Shown here piece by piece: positions 24,601-36,600 of a stretch of 64,000 bases of DNA (position 1 is the first letter of the stretch; the number at the start of each line of letters is the position of its first letter). Source of the stretch: Pratylenchus scribneri (lineage: Eukaryota; Nematoda; Chromadorea; Rhabditida; Pratylenchidae); NCBI GenBank assembly GCA_030063045.1, contig JAQSEB010000041.1, positions 496,001-560,000 of the forward strand, written 5' to 3'. The position numbers and the translations under genes are program-made. Below the pieces are notes generated by a model. The model made no database searches. It saw only the letters and a list, made by a program, of their open reading frames with translations, and was not told the origin of the DNA.

Positions 24601-27600
24601 CAACATAATTTGGAAGATTTGTAAACACTTTTTTAATTTGGAATTTATTATCAAGGATGTATCCAAAACTAATTTGATTCCTGAACGTTTACAGAAAATT
24701 TCAGCAAATCTTAAACAAAATTTTATTTACTCAAAATGTCTACCAATTGATTGTTCTATTACAATTGCATATGCATTTGTCAAATTGCTCTCTTTATTGA
24801 ATTTATTATTACAATTTGCCCTGCTTATGCTATTTATTGGACAGAACTATATCTTTTGGGGTTTGTCTGCAATAAAAATGATTTTGTTTGGAAATGGATG
24901 GGTCGATTCCCCAATGTTTCCTCGTGTTACGCTTTGTGATTTCAATGTTTATAGATTGGCTGCTGATCATCACTATACAGTTCAATGTGTTTTAATGATT
25001 AATATGTTTAATGAGAAAATTTACTTATTTTTATGGTACTGGTTTTTCTTATTACTCACTGGATCTTTAATTGATATCCTATTTTGCATTTATAATTCAA
25101 TAATGGCACCACTTTTATGGAAAAAGAGACTACAAAAAATATATGGTGAATCATATTTAACACTGGATGGCTTATTCATCTTAAAAATGATTGAACAAGA
25201 GATGAATGGTGGTGAAAAAACCATTAAGTTAATTAGAGAAATATAAAGATATAATAATTAATTTATTAATTGTATGTCGTAAAAAAGTATAAATACTTGA
25301 AAAATTTTCATTTTAAATCATTCTGAATCATTTTTAAAAATTAAAAATGGTTCTTCTAACAGATGAATGTTCCCGTCTTCTAAATTGTAATGTAAAATCA
25401 ATACGTGATAAAATTAATCATCCTTCAAATCAAGCTATCTTACATCAAGCCCTAATTGGTCGGAAAGCTCAAACTACATATTCCGATCGTTATGGGATGA
25501 AGAAAACAATTATAATAGGAGGTATTACAACAAAAGGCGCTGATAATATTCCAGCATATGGTCGACTTTCAAGACCATTCAATATATGTGTTACTGCATA
25601 TTTTTTTTGTCGGCATGGAATTAAACTTCACCATCCATTTCATCCCTGTTTGATTGAAATTTATCCAAGAGGAGAGAATCGATACTATCCGCTTGAATTG
25701 ATGGAATTAATTGAAGAAAAACACGAGCTAAAAACCTTATTACCAAATTCTAATTATTCAAAAAAATATCTCGGAAAAATGTTCACTACAATTGAGGATA
25801 AAGAAAGCGAAAACAATGATTCAGATGAAGAAAGCTGGAGAGCATGCTGTAGTCAAGATACATGGTAACGATACACACATACCTCTTGTTCATATATGCA
25901 TATTCCCTTTATTTTATTAAAATTTTTCAAATTATTTTACTAATATCTTTAAAAAATAAATAAATTTTTATTAAAATTGTTAGTTTTCTTCCTTAAATTT
26001 TATAATTTATCATCTTATATTTTTCAAATAAAAACTTTATTTACAATTAATACGTATAGCCATAATCAAGAACAGTGAAATCAGAAGGTCTTACAATTCC
26101 TTTCGCAACGAAAGGCTTATAGATTTTAGTAAGAGGAATAGAATATACAATTCCTTTTTTAACATTAGGACGTAAAAAATTGGGGTAAAGAATAGGTATT
26201 TCAGGGGGTATTCCAGTATTTGCGAACTGTAGAACACTTTTCTTGAATGTCTCAAAGCGAAGACCCTGCTCGCTTAATACATTTTGATTCAATGTCATTC
26301 CGCGAATTTTTAGTACATATTCGAATTCAGCGAACGGTTTATTTTTAGCTTGTAATTTTATTGCGTATTGTTTGGCACCTCCACTTACATATTCGAGAAT
26401 ATTATGGTTTGGATATTCGTCGGTCAATCCACCAAGGTGGGGCGAAGTTTTTAGTGGATTTTTATCTTCCGGATGGACATAAATGACCGAGTCTGTGTCG
26501 GTATAGAGAAGCCGACATCCAGAGGAACGGACAATTTTTTGCATTAATTTCAATAAATGTAAACGAGCGCAACTGGTTGTCCAAAGTGATATGACCACAT
26601 TGGAAGATTCATGAGCTTCTGTCCATTCCTTTTTATCCAAATAAGTGATCATAATTACATCCTTTGACAATTCATCTATATCTGTGACATCAATTTTCCG
26701 GTTATCTAGATGTTGCCGAAGAACATAGGGATCATCTGTGATAATAGTTTGAGCCAATCCATAATTTCTTAAGCCAAATCGACCCCAAAGAGCATTTAGA
26801 AGCATTTTATCTGTCTCTCGAAGCCCTTTATTTGGGATCATCTTTTTGCGATCTAGTTCAATACCAAACTTTTCTTTAGTCTCTCTAATGAATTGATCTT
26901 CGGCCATTGTATTCCCTTTAATGTTTGAATCAAAACCGGATGCATGAAATTTACCTGCCAAATAAATACGCATGTATTCTCGAAATAATTCCTTGTCCTC
27001 TTTTTCATATATAATTGCCCGATAGAATTTGCTCACTACATAACCATTCTTTAGTGCCTCATTCAATTCCACAGAAGTACACGTGCTAACCCATCCGCGT
27101 TGCCTATCTGTATGTTTGCATTCATAATCTTCTTTAACACCTCCATGAGGGTATTCTTTGGCGCATTTTGAACACAAAGGAAATAATAGACGGGCATCAT
27201 CTTTTTTATCCAATTTCATTGGTAAAATTGGAACATCAATTTTACGAGGAGGAGTAATAAAAACTTTGAGAATGGCCAACGGATACGGATTATGTTCTGG
27301 CTTGTTCCACCTTACATCCTTTGGGCCATTTGGTGGAATAAACACTTTGGGAATGCCAACTGGATATCCACGAAGACACATTTCTTCATGCATAAAATTA
27401 GTATATGGATAGAGACTTGTGACATCATAATAGCTGATTTTCTCTCCTAATTTTGGTTTATAATATAATGATACAGGTCCAGTCCTTCCTCCAAAAAAGC
27501 AACTCCTTATGTCAATTGGTCCTTCATCTAAATATTCATCAAATTTCTTTTTCATTTCATTGTCCCTCTCTAACATTTGATCAACTTGGCATCCCCAGTA

Positions 27601-30600
27601 AACTTCGACTTGATATCCCTGCTTTCTAAAATATTCTAATCTTGTATTATCTTTCTGACGATGCCATCCAGCTGTTTTTCCGGTGATCATTTTCTCCTGT
27701 TCATCGGGAAAGCAATGGGGACACCCATGGTATTGGCATCCATTAAATTCAATAATTTTATTTTCGCTATCAATAAACCCATCAACTTGATATGTGCCAA
27801 TTTTCTTCTCCCCTCCCCTTGAATGTGCATGTTGGATTTCTACATTGTGAAATTCGCCATACCACTTTAAAAATTTCATTCCAATTGTGCTCTGTTTTTC
27901 GGCCTTATCATATCCTCTATCAGTCACCATTGCCAAATGATTCTCTTTTAAATGGTTCATTCTAAATAATTTCATGCATGCCGAAGCAATGGTCATTGAT
28001 TGTCGTAGAGGATCAATACCAGCATGTGGTTCGGAATATATCTTTTTGAATCCAAATCGTTTCTTTACTCTTTTGCTTCTAGACATAAAACTTTCACGAA
28101 ATGCCACCAATGCTGCCATAAGTATATCAACATCGTTCAAACAATAACTGGCCAACGCTTCATCCAAGAAAAATCCATCGTTATAATGCTCATCATACCA
28201 TTTGTCAAATGCCTTTCTTTTAGCTGGCATAAAACCTTTGTAAAGATAATCCTCTTTAGGTGGGAGTGTTTTCATTTTCCTTCCATAGTTGTCTGTTCGA
28301 TTGGCAAGGTATGGAAAATAAGGTTTGTCTTGTACATCTAAATCAAACATTGGAACAAGCGTAGCAAGTGGTCTGCTAAGCAGATTGAAGCTGTCCCAAA
28401 ATTTAAGTTCTGAGTATTCTCCCTCTTTTGCTTCAATTAATAATTCATAAAGTTTATTTCCTCTTTTTGTCATTCGTGGATTAATTCTTCTCTTGTAAAG
28501 TTCCCGACAAATAAACATAAAATCAAATCGGCCACCATTATGCGCAAAAGCATGTGTTTTATATTTTTCCGGTAAATCATTCAAAAGCCAATTTACAAAT
28601 GATTCTATTGGATCAATAGTTTCAAAATGATAATCAACACTTGTCTCTTTAAATGGCCGATGGCCGAATGTTACAGTTCTATTTTTGCCACATATTTCAC
28701 AGTCATAACTGCCTTGCATATCCCTTTTCCATTCTTCATTTCTTATGCATTTTGGACATGAAACTTTTGCTGCAATGAAATTAACTTTATGTTGTCGTCG
28801 ATTATCATTAGGAGTTTTAATGTCCATTGGGTGATTTTGAGTTGTTTCAAAATCAAATGCGACAATTCGATATGCTTTTTGTTTCCAAGGTTCTAGAGGA
28901 GTGATGAAACATCCATCTTCTTTATTATGCCAGATTCTACATTTATTGCACCAAGTTTCATCACATTCATGTCCTTCTTTCCCATTCTCTAAATATACTT
29001 TTTTATTCCATATAACTCCACATTTTTCGCATTTCTTTGATACATCACAAAATACAGTATCTTTATGATGTTGAAAGCATAATCGATTCTTGAAGATTTT
29101 ATTGCATTCTGTACATTTTTGATGGAAGCCATCTAGTTTTAAACATGGTAGAGAATGGTCCATTTTTGAACATAGCTGGCAACGCGAACGACAATACATT
29201 GAATGATTGCTTGGGGAATTATAGGTAGATTCACATGATAAGCAATATGATTGATGAAATAATCCATATGGTTTTTTAACAGCATCAAAATGTTTCTGTT
29301 CACTATTATGGTAAAGAATAATTGGTATCGTATAATTTTCTGGACCATATTTGAATTTTGGTTGATAATGTCCGAGATGTCCAAATATAAATAATTTAAA
29401 GCGATATCGACCAGCGAATTCCCTGTTAAAATGATCTATTATAATTGGACCATAGATACAAGCATCGTATTCTCTCAATGATGGATCAATGTTAAGTTTA
29501 TGCATTAAATCCCAAGTATCTGCTTTCCATTTTCCACTTCTTTTTACATAATCTGATTTTTGCCATTTACTATATCCACGTGTATTTCTTGCCACAATCG
29601 CTTGTATTGCATAGAATAAGCAATAAGCATCTTTGTTTTCTACTTTTATTAAGGCTTTTTCCCTGATCATATGATGAACTTGTTTTAATTTTCGTTTGCC
29701 GCCACCAATTATTTGTTGGGTGGTTGGTAATCTACTACGATCAACATTGTAAATTTTGATACTGAATGGCTCACCCCATAGTGTTAAACCTTGTTGTTTT
29801 TTTGATTGCGCAACTTTTAGAAATTCATTGAGTACAACATCAATTGTATTTTCTGTATATGGTCGGTAAGGAAGATAAATATGTGGATCAAGTAGAGTAC
29901 TGCGTATAGTAATTGCCATCAAATCCGGCTCAATTCCATTTTTTTGTGCTTCTTTTCTCGATTCATTTAAGCAATAGTCAAATATTCCACCCAATAAAGT
30001 TTCTGGGTCATTGGGGATATCAACAATTTGGAAATGGGAATCGTATTGAGATAAAGAAAATTTTTGGTTAAATGTTGATACTCCATCTAACTTTTGAATA
30101 TATTGCTCCAAAGCATGCGTTTTTTTATGGTGAATAACTTCATTGTATACAAATGAAGGCGGGGGAGTCAATGCTCTATGAAGACGAATTCGCTTAATTG
30201 GGGGAGAATTTGAACGCGTATGTAAACGCTTCATTGTATTTTGAATTTAGTTGAAAATTGGAAAAATGAAAGGAGAAAAATTTTAAAAATGAAAAATCCA
30301 TTTCTTTTATACTCATTTTAATAACTATCATGCGATAATTACTTAAAATTCGTGAGTTATTACATTTAATATTATGAAATTTCATAAAATTACGAAATTT
30401 CATTAAAAATGTTAGTTGCTGTTTTTGATATTACAAATTCCATAGAGAGTCAGCTGTTTCGAAATAATTTCAAGCCTATATAAATCGAAGAAAAAGTTAA
30501 ATTTTTTCATTTATCTGATAAAATTTCAAATTTTCCTCTCATTATTTAAAAAATGGCAAGCCGTCAAAAGGAATATATTCGTATCCTCGGTGAAATTGTA

Positions 30601-33600
30601 TCCTATCTTGTCATAACAGAGGATGTTCAATTAAAGGAAGAACAAAAAAATAATGAGGATTCGCTCCTAGATTTTATCCAATCTCTAGAACAAATTATAC
30701 CCAAATATCCGGATATTCCAAATCCATACATGATAGCCAAAAAAATGAATAAACAAGCCGGTAATGATTTTATCCGTTATCTCTTCGATTTAAATATTTG
30801 CGTGCTTGATCCGCCTGTGCATAAAGAATATGATTTTCCACTAGAAAAATTACAACTTTTCTTTAAGAATATGTCTCATTTGCACAAAAGGACGGAAATT
30901 TTTCCAATAAAATTAATGCCAGATGATCTCTATATGTTGCTCATTATCATCGCCGCAGGAGCAGCATATTTAAACCATTCAATGGAACTAAAACTTGAAC
31001 GATATGTCCAACAACTAGAAATTGGATCGGTGAAGGAAAAGAACGAAGATAAATTGAATGATAAGGAATGATATTTTTGATTAATAAATATTTCATAATA
31101 AAATTCCAATTCTTTCTATTTTTAGATTTTTTATATTTTTAGATATTTTTTTATATTTATAATTTTTTATTATTAGATATTTTATATTTATAATTTTATT
31201 AGAAATTTTTAATTTTTATTTTTTCGCTTTATATTTTTCAATTAGTAGTTATTTTTGATATAAATTATTAATAATTTTTATTACTGAAATAAATTGAAAG
31301 GTGGGCCATCATCAGTACAATGCCTTTCAAAATATTTCCTTAAATTTCTGTTGTTTCGGCCCTTTAAATTGTATACAACACTCACAAACCACAACAAATT
31401 CTATTTAAATTTAGACAATTATTTTATAATTAGACATTTTTTCTAGGCATTTTTTCTATATATTAGACTATTTTATATTTAGTCTATATATATATATTAG
31501 ACTATTTTATATTTATTCTTTATATTAGACTATTTTATATTTATTCTATATTTAGATATTTTTGTATATATATACTTCTTTCTATTTATTCTATATTTGG
31601 ACAATTTTGTATGATTAAAACGAATATAAGAATGTTCGGCTAGAATAATAATTTGGTGAGGTATGCAATGTTCGGCTACAATAATAATTTGATGAGGTGT
31701 GGTGAGGTATATAATAATAATTGGTGAGGTATATGATAATAATTGTTGTGGTGAGGTATATATCTTTTGGTGAGGTATATGATAATAATAATAATTGGTG
31801 AGGTATATGATAATAATTGTTGTGGTGAGGTATATATCTTTTGGTGAGGTATATGATAATAATAATAATGGTTGTGGTGAGAAATGTATTTTTGATTAAT
31901 ATGTTTTTGGTTAAAATGTGTTTTGACTATAATTTTTTGATTAATAAGTTTTTGATTAAAATGTGTTTTGAGTATAATGTATTTTTTGATTAATATGTTT
32001 TTGATTAAAATATATTTTTGATTAAAATGTGTTTTGAGTATAATGTATTTTTTGATTAATATGTTTTTGATTAAATATGTTTTTGATTAAAATGTGTTTT
32101 GAGTATAATGTATTTTTTGATTAATATGTTTTTAATTAAATATGTTTTTGATTAAAATGTGTTTTGAGTATAATGTATTTTTTGATTAATATGTTTTTGA
32201 TTAAAATATATTTTTGATTAAAATGTGTTTTGAGTATAATGTATTATTTGATTAATATGTTTTTGATTAGATATGTTTTTGATTAAAATGTGTTTTGAGT
32301 ATAATGTATTTTTGATTAATATGTTTTTGATTAATTGTGTTTTTGGTAATAATGTGTTTTTGATTAAATGTTTTTACATGCCAGCAAGGCGAATTGGAAA
32401 GCAGTCTTGTTCGCTGTCAATAGTTCTTTTACAGACCGCACATTGGGGAATTTTTGATTCAAAAAGATTGTTATTAAGACAATTAAAGCAGCTATAAGCG
32501 TGGGAGCAGGATAAAACCACATTCACACTTTCTTCAAGACAAAAAATACATCTTGTTCCCTGTAATTGCCCTTCTTCAGTTCCCAAGTCATATTGAACTT
32601 TTGCAGCAGCCTCTCTTGCTATTCTGCATTTATTAATTGCATTGCGTTCCATTTTGATTGCAAATTCTTTATTATTTTGTTCTGATGCTTCTTTGGCCTT
32701 TTTTCGTGCCAGTTGTGCCTCTTTCATTGCATTCCTAGCCAAATATTGATCGCAACGCTTCTGTTAGTGCAAAACAGGTGGAATTAAATTGGGGCAAATA
32801 GGCAAAATTAAATTGGGGCAAGCAAAACAGATGGAATTAAATTGGGGCAAGCAAAACAGGCGGAATTAAATTGGGGCAATCAAAACAGGCGGAATTAAAT
32901 TGGGACAAACAAAACAAGCGGAATTAAATTGGGGCAATCAAAACAGGCGGAATTAAATTGGGGCAAGCAAAACAGATGGAATTAATTTGGGGCAAGCAAA
33001 ACAGGCGGAATTAAATTGGGGCAATCAAAACAGGCGGAAAATTGTGGCAATCAAAATAGGCGGAATTAAAATGGGACAAACAAAACAGGCGGAATTAAAT
33101 TGGGGCAATCAAAATAGGCGGAATTATATTGTGGCAAGTAAAACAGGCGGAATTAAATTGGGGCAAGCAAACCAGGCGGAATTAAATTGGGTCAAACAAA
33201 ACAGGCGGAATTAAATTGGGACAAGCAAAATAGGCGGATTAATTCACAAATCAGAAGAAATGAAATTACCTTCCAGAAAGTAGGGGGCCATTTTCGGCGA
33301 TTGATCGCTGAGAGTTGTGAAATTGCGAAGTTTGCACGCTTGTGTTCGCGGTAGCCAAATTGTAAGACAATCTCTTTTGCTATGTTTTGTTCCTTGATTT
33401 TTTCTTCTAATGCCACATTCTTTTCTCCCTCTCTTATAAACTTAAGAAAGTTCAAAATTCAAAATATTATAATTAATAATTTACTGCTTCTTGCGCATTC
33501 TTTAGATCGAGTATTAATCTGGAATTTTCTCGCAACGTTTGGCCATACACATGCTTTAATATTGCGATTTCGATGCGAAAGTTAGCTAAAGAATGCATGA

Positions 33601-36600
33601 AAACTAATCTGGGTTTAGAAAAAAATACCTATTTCTTGTGCTTTTGTTGTTAAGGGCATTTTATGATTTAGTAAAAAGTAATGAGGATTGGTAAAAAAGT
33701 TTGAATTTTGAAATGATGGTATATGAAGAGTTTGGGAAGACTTATATATAGTGGTTATAAGGATGTTTGGAATGATACATAACATTCCATGCACGCCCAT
33801 TTTCATTATAATTTATTCCATTAGTTTTTATGTTATTGGCAAAAATGTTCCATCAAATCATTTTCATAATCATATATTCCATTCGTTTTTATGGAATTGG
33901 CAACATACACGCCATTTTCATAATCATTTATTTCATTCGTTTTTATAGGATTGCCAACATACGCGCCATTTTCATAATCATTTATTCCATTCGTTTTTAT
34001 GGAATTGGCAACATACACGCCATTTTCATAATCATTTATTTCATTCGTTTTTATAGGATTGCCAACATACGCGCCATTTTCATAATCATTTATTCCATTC
34101 GTTTTTATGGGATTGACAACATACACGCCATTTTCATAATCATTTATTTCATTCGTTTTTATGGGATTGACATCAAAATGATGGCCACTCTTGTATTAAT
34201 CTATCCAAACATCAAAAATCATATTTTTATGTTTTGTAAACACTCAATTTTTGGCAAAAATTTATTATATTAATTGATTCGGAGTTGGGAAAGTTGGGAA
34301 TGGAAATTGATTGGGAGAGGATTATATTAATTGATTCGGAGTTGGGAAAGTTGGGAATGGAAATTGATTGGGAGAGGAAAGGTTTGGGCTCTATTTTGTG
34401 TACTTCACAATTTTATTTCGCGATTAAAAAATATAAGTAGCTGCTTAAAATATTTGAACTCAAAAAATTTTTTGAAAATTTTCGACCCAAAAATTTTTGA
34501 AAATTTTCTCAAAAAAATTTTTTGAAAATTTTCGACCTAAATTTTCGGCCCAAGTGAAAATTTTGGACTTAAAATTTTTTGAAAATTTTCAATCCTAAAA
34601 ATTTTGAAAATTTTCCGAAAATTTTTGACCTAAAAATTTTGCGAAAAATTTGGACCTAAAAATTTTTTTAAAATTTTCGAACCAAAAAATTTTTAAAATT
34701 TTCGAACCAAAAAATTTTTAAAATTTTCGAACCAAAATTTTCAATCGAAAATTTTTGTCTCAAAAAATTTTTTTTGGAGCCGTGGCTGGTCACAATTCAA
34801 GGCTTAATTTCCTCTAAAATTCCCGTTACTTACCTCTTGAATCAATGCCAAAGAATTCATCCAATGCACCGGCAAATGTGAACTGTTTCATCATTGGGCA
34901 CAGGGGGTCAATCCATCGATCGATAATTACCACATTTTTGATGCTATGAAAATCATCGCCCACGCCGCTTTGCAATGTTTCTGCCGTTTTCAATTCCAAC
35001 TTTAATTAAAATAAATTGGAAAATTTTAAAAATTTATAAAAAAAGGGCATTGAAATTATCGAAAAATGAGTACATAACGCCAAAATAATTATAACGGTTT
35101 AAAGAAGGGTTTATCCCACACATTCACAAACCAAATATAGAATATACCCAAATTTGGATAGAGCTGGCCAAGACGCATTGAATGGTAGTATATAATTTGA
35201 TTATGGTTTGGTCAACAATTAATGGATTTTAAACGGTTTAATCCAATTTTGGTTTTTAAGCGGTTTAAATCGATTTAGTTTTTTGGTTCAAAGCTAAGTT
35301 AGAATTGGTTAAATCTAAACCAAAACATATCGAATGAAGCATTCTGATTAGTTCTATCAATTGAATATAAGATTATGGCTTATGAGTCTAGGATAAACCA
35401 CTGAACTGTACAAAATGAAATTACAATCTTTTCAGCAATTTAAGTGTTTTTTTGGATGTCAATTTTTTTTATCTGCTATTTCAATTCTTTTTATCTGCAA
35501 GGTTTTTTCTCCTTTTCTTTTCCCTTCTTCATGTTTATCTCTCATCCCCTTTGCTCTGTTGCTTACATAAACGGTTCCAGGGGTGCGCGGAAGTCAAAGA
35601 AGGTGCGCGGGATATCCGGATATATGGGGATTAAGGAGGATTAAGAGGGATTAAGCCGGATAAAGCCCCGAATTTGTTGGGAAATGGCCCGTAGGGCCAG
35701 AGGAAGGTCAGGGAAGTTGGCCGAAGGCCCTGAGACTGGGCAGGATATAGCCGGATATAAGGGGATATACGTGGATTAAGGGGGATTAAGCCCTGAAATG
35801 GATATGGAATGCCCCGGAAGTCCATGGGAACGTCGGGGAAGTGTAACAGAGGCCTGGAGACTGCGCGAGATTAAGCCGGATATAAGGGGATATACGTGGA
35901 TTAAGGGGGATTAAGCCGGATTAAGCCCCGAAATGGATGGGCGTGAGTCTTGGTTTGGCTGTTTGCTTCCGGCTTCACGTGAATCCCATTCTCCGAACCC
36001 CTAACCCTAATCCCTAGCCCCTAAGTAAGCTTAATCCGGCTTAATCCACCTTTATCCACCTTAATCCCCCTATATCTGGCTATATCCCGCATGCTCCGAA
36101 CCCTTAAGCCCCTAGCCTCTAGATCCCATGCCGCCCTAACCATAACCCTAATCCCTAGCCCCTAACTAAGCTTAATCCGGCTTAATCCCCCTATATCCAC
36201 CTTAATCCCCCTATATCCAGTTTAATCTCGCGCAATCTCCGGGGCTCTGTTACATTTGACCTTCCAGTGGCCTTCCTGGCCATTTCTCATCCATTTCGAG
36301 GCTTAATCCCCCTTAATCCTCCTTAATCCACGTATATCCCCTTATATCCGGCTTAATCTCGCGCAGTCTCCAGGCCTCTGTTACACTTCCCCGACGTTCC
36401 CATGGACTTCCGGGGCATTCCATATCCATTTCAGGGCTTAATCCCCCTTAATCCACGTATATCCCCTTATATCCGGCTATATCCTGCCCAGTCTCAGGGC
36501 CTTCGGCCAACTTCCCTGACCTTCCTCTGGCCCTACGGGCCATTTCCCAACAAATTCGGGGCTTTATCCGGCTTAATCCCTCTTAATCCTCCTTAATCCC

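Larger units (their letters stand above)
30235..30552. other. Divergent promoter region between polB and the 30553 gene
   Basis: 318 nt with a TATA box for each gene (30304-30311 on -, 30477-30484 on +). Between them are short TTACGAAATTTCAT-like runs and a CAGCTG next to TTCGAAAT at 30451-30465. Confidence 0.6.
13437..34445. mobile_element. Complete Polinton/Maverick virus-like element, 21,009 bp
   Basis: Both ends start AGCAGCTACTTATATTTT in inverted orientation. The element is bounded by a perfect 6-bp TAAAAT duplication and encodes the Polinton hallmark set: protein-primed DNA polymerase B, retroviral-type integrase with a chromodomain, and FtsK/HerA-type packaging ATPase. Almost all its frames are open and their codons are more AT-rich than the flanking host genes. 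It lies entirely within VPS33 intron 4. Virion-type genes are on the left (+ strand), the polymerase on the right (-), with cargo genes between them and at both ends. A major capsid gene and an adenain-like protease gene were looked for and not seen. Confidence 0.97.

Noticed and set aside
32987..33214. Open frame with GGIKMGQTKQAELNWG-type repeats
   Set aside because: It is the minisatellite within an intron of the RING gene read on the opposite strand.
33833..34273. Long open frames on both strands (Ile/Phe-rich on +, Asn/Tyr-rich on -)
   Set aside because: Both are translations of a 60-64-nt tandem repeat whose length is a multiple that keeps frames open. No codon bias or homology.
35990..36180. 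Telomere-like CCCTAACCCTAATCCCTA words
   Set aside because: They are irregular, interspersed with TAGCCCCTAA variants and lie inside a fold-back element between gene exons, so they are not a telomere or a clear interstitial telomeric array.
35631..36596. Two identical 64-residue open frames on opposite strands
   Set aside because: They arise from the inverted arms and the translation is a low-complexity Pro/Leu/Tyr string that follows the DNA repeat. Not called a gene.
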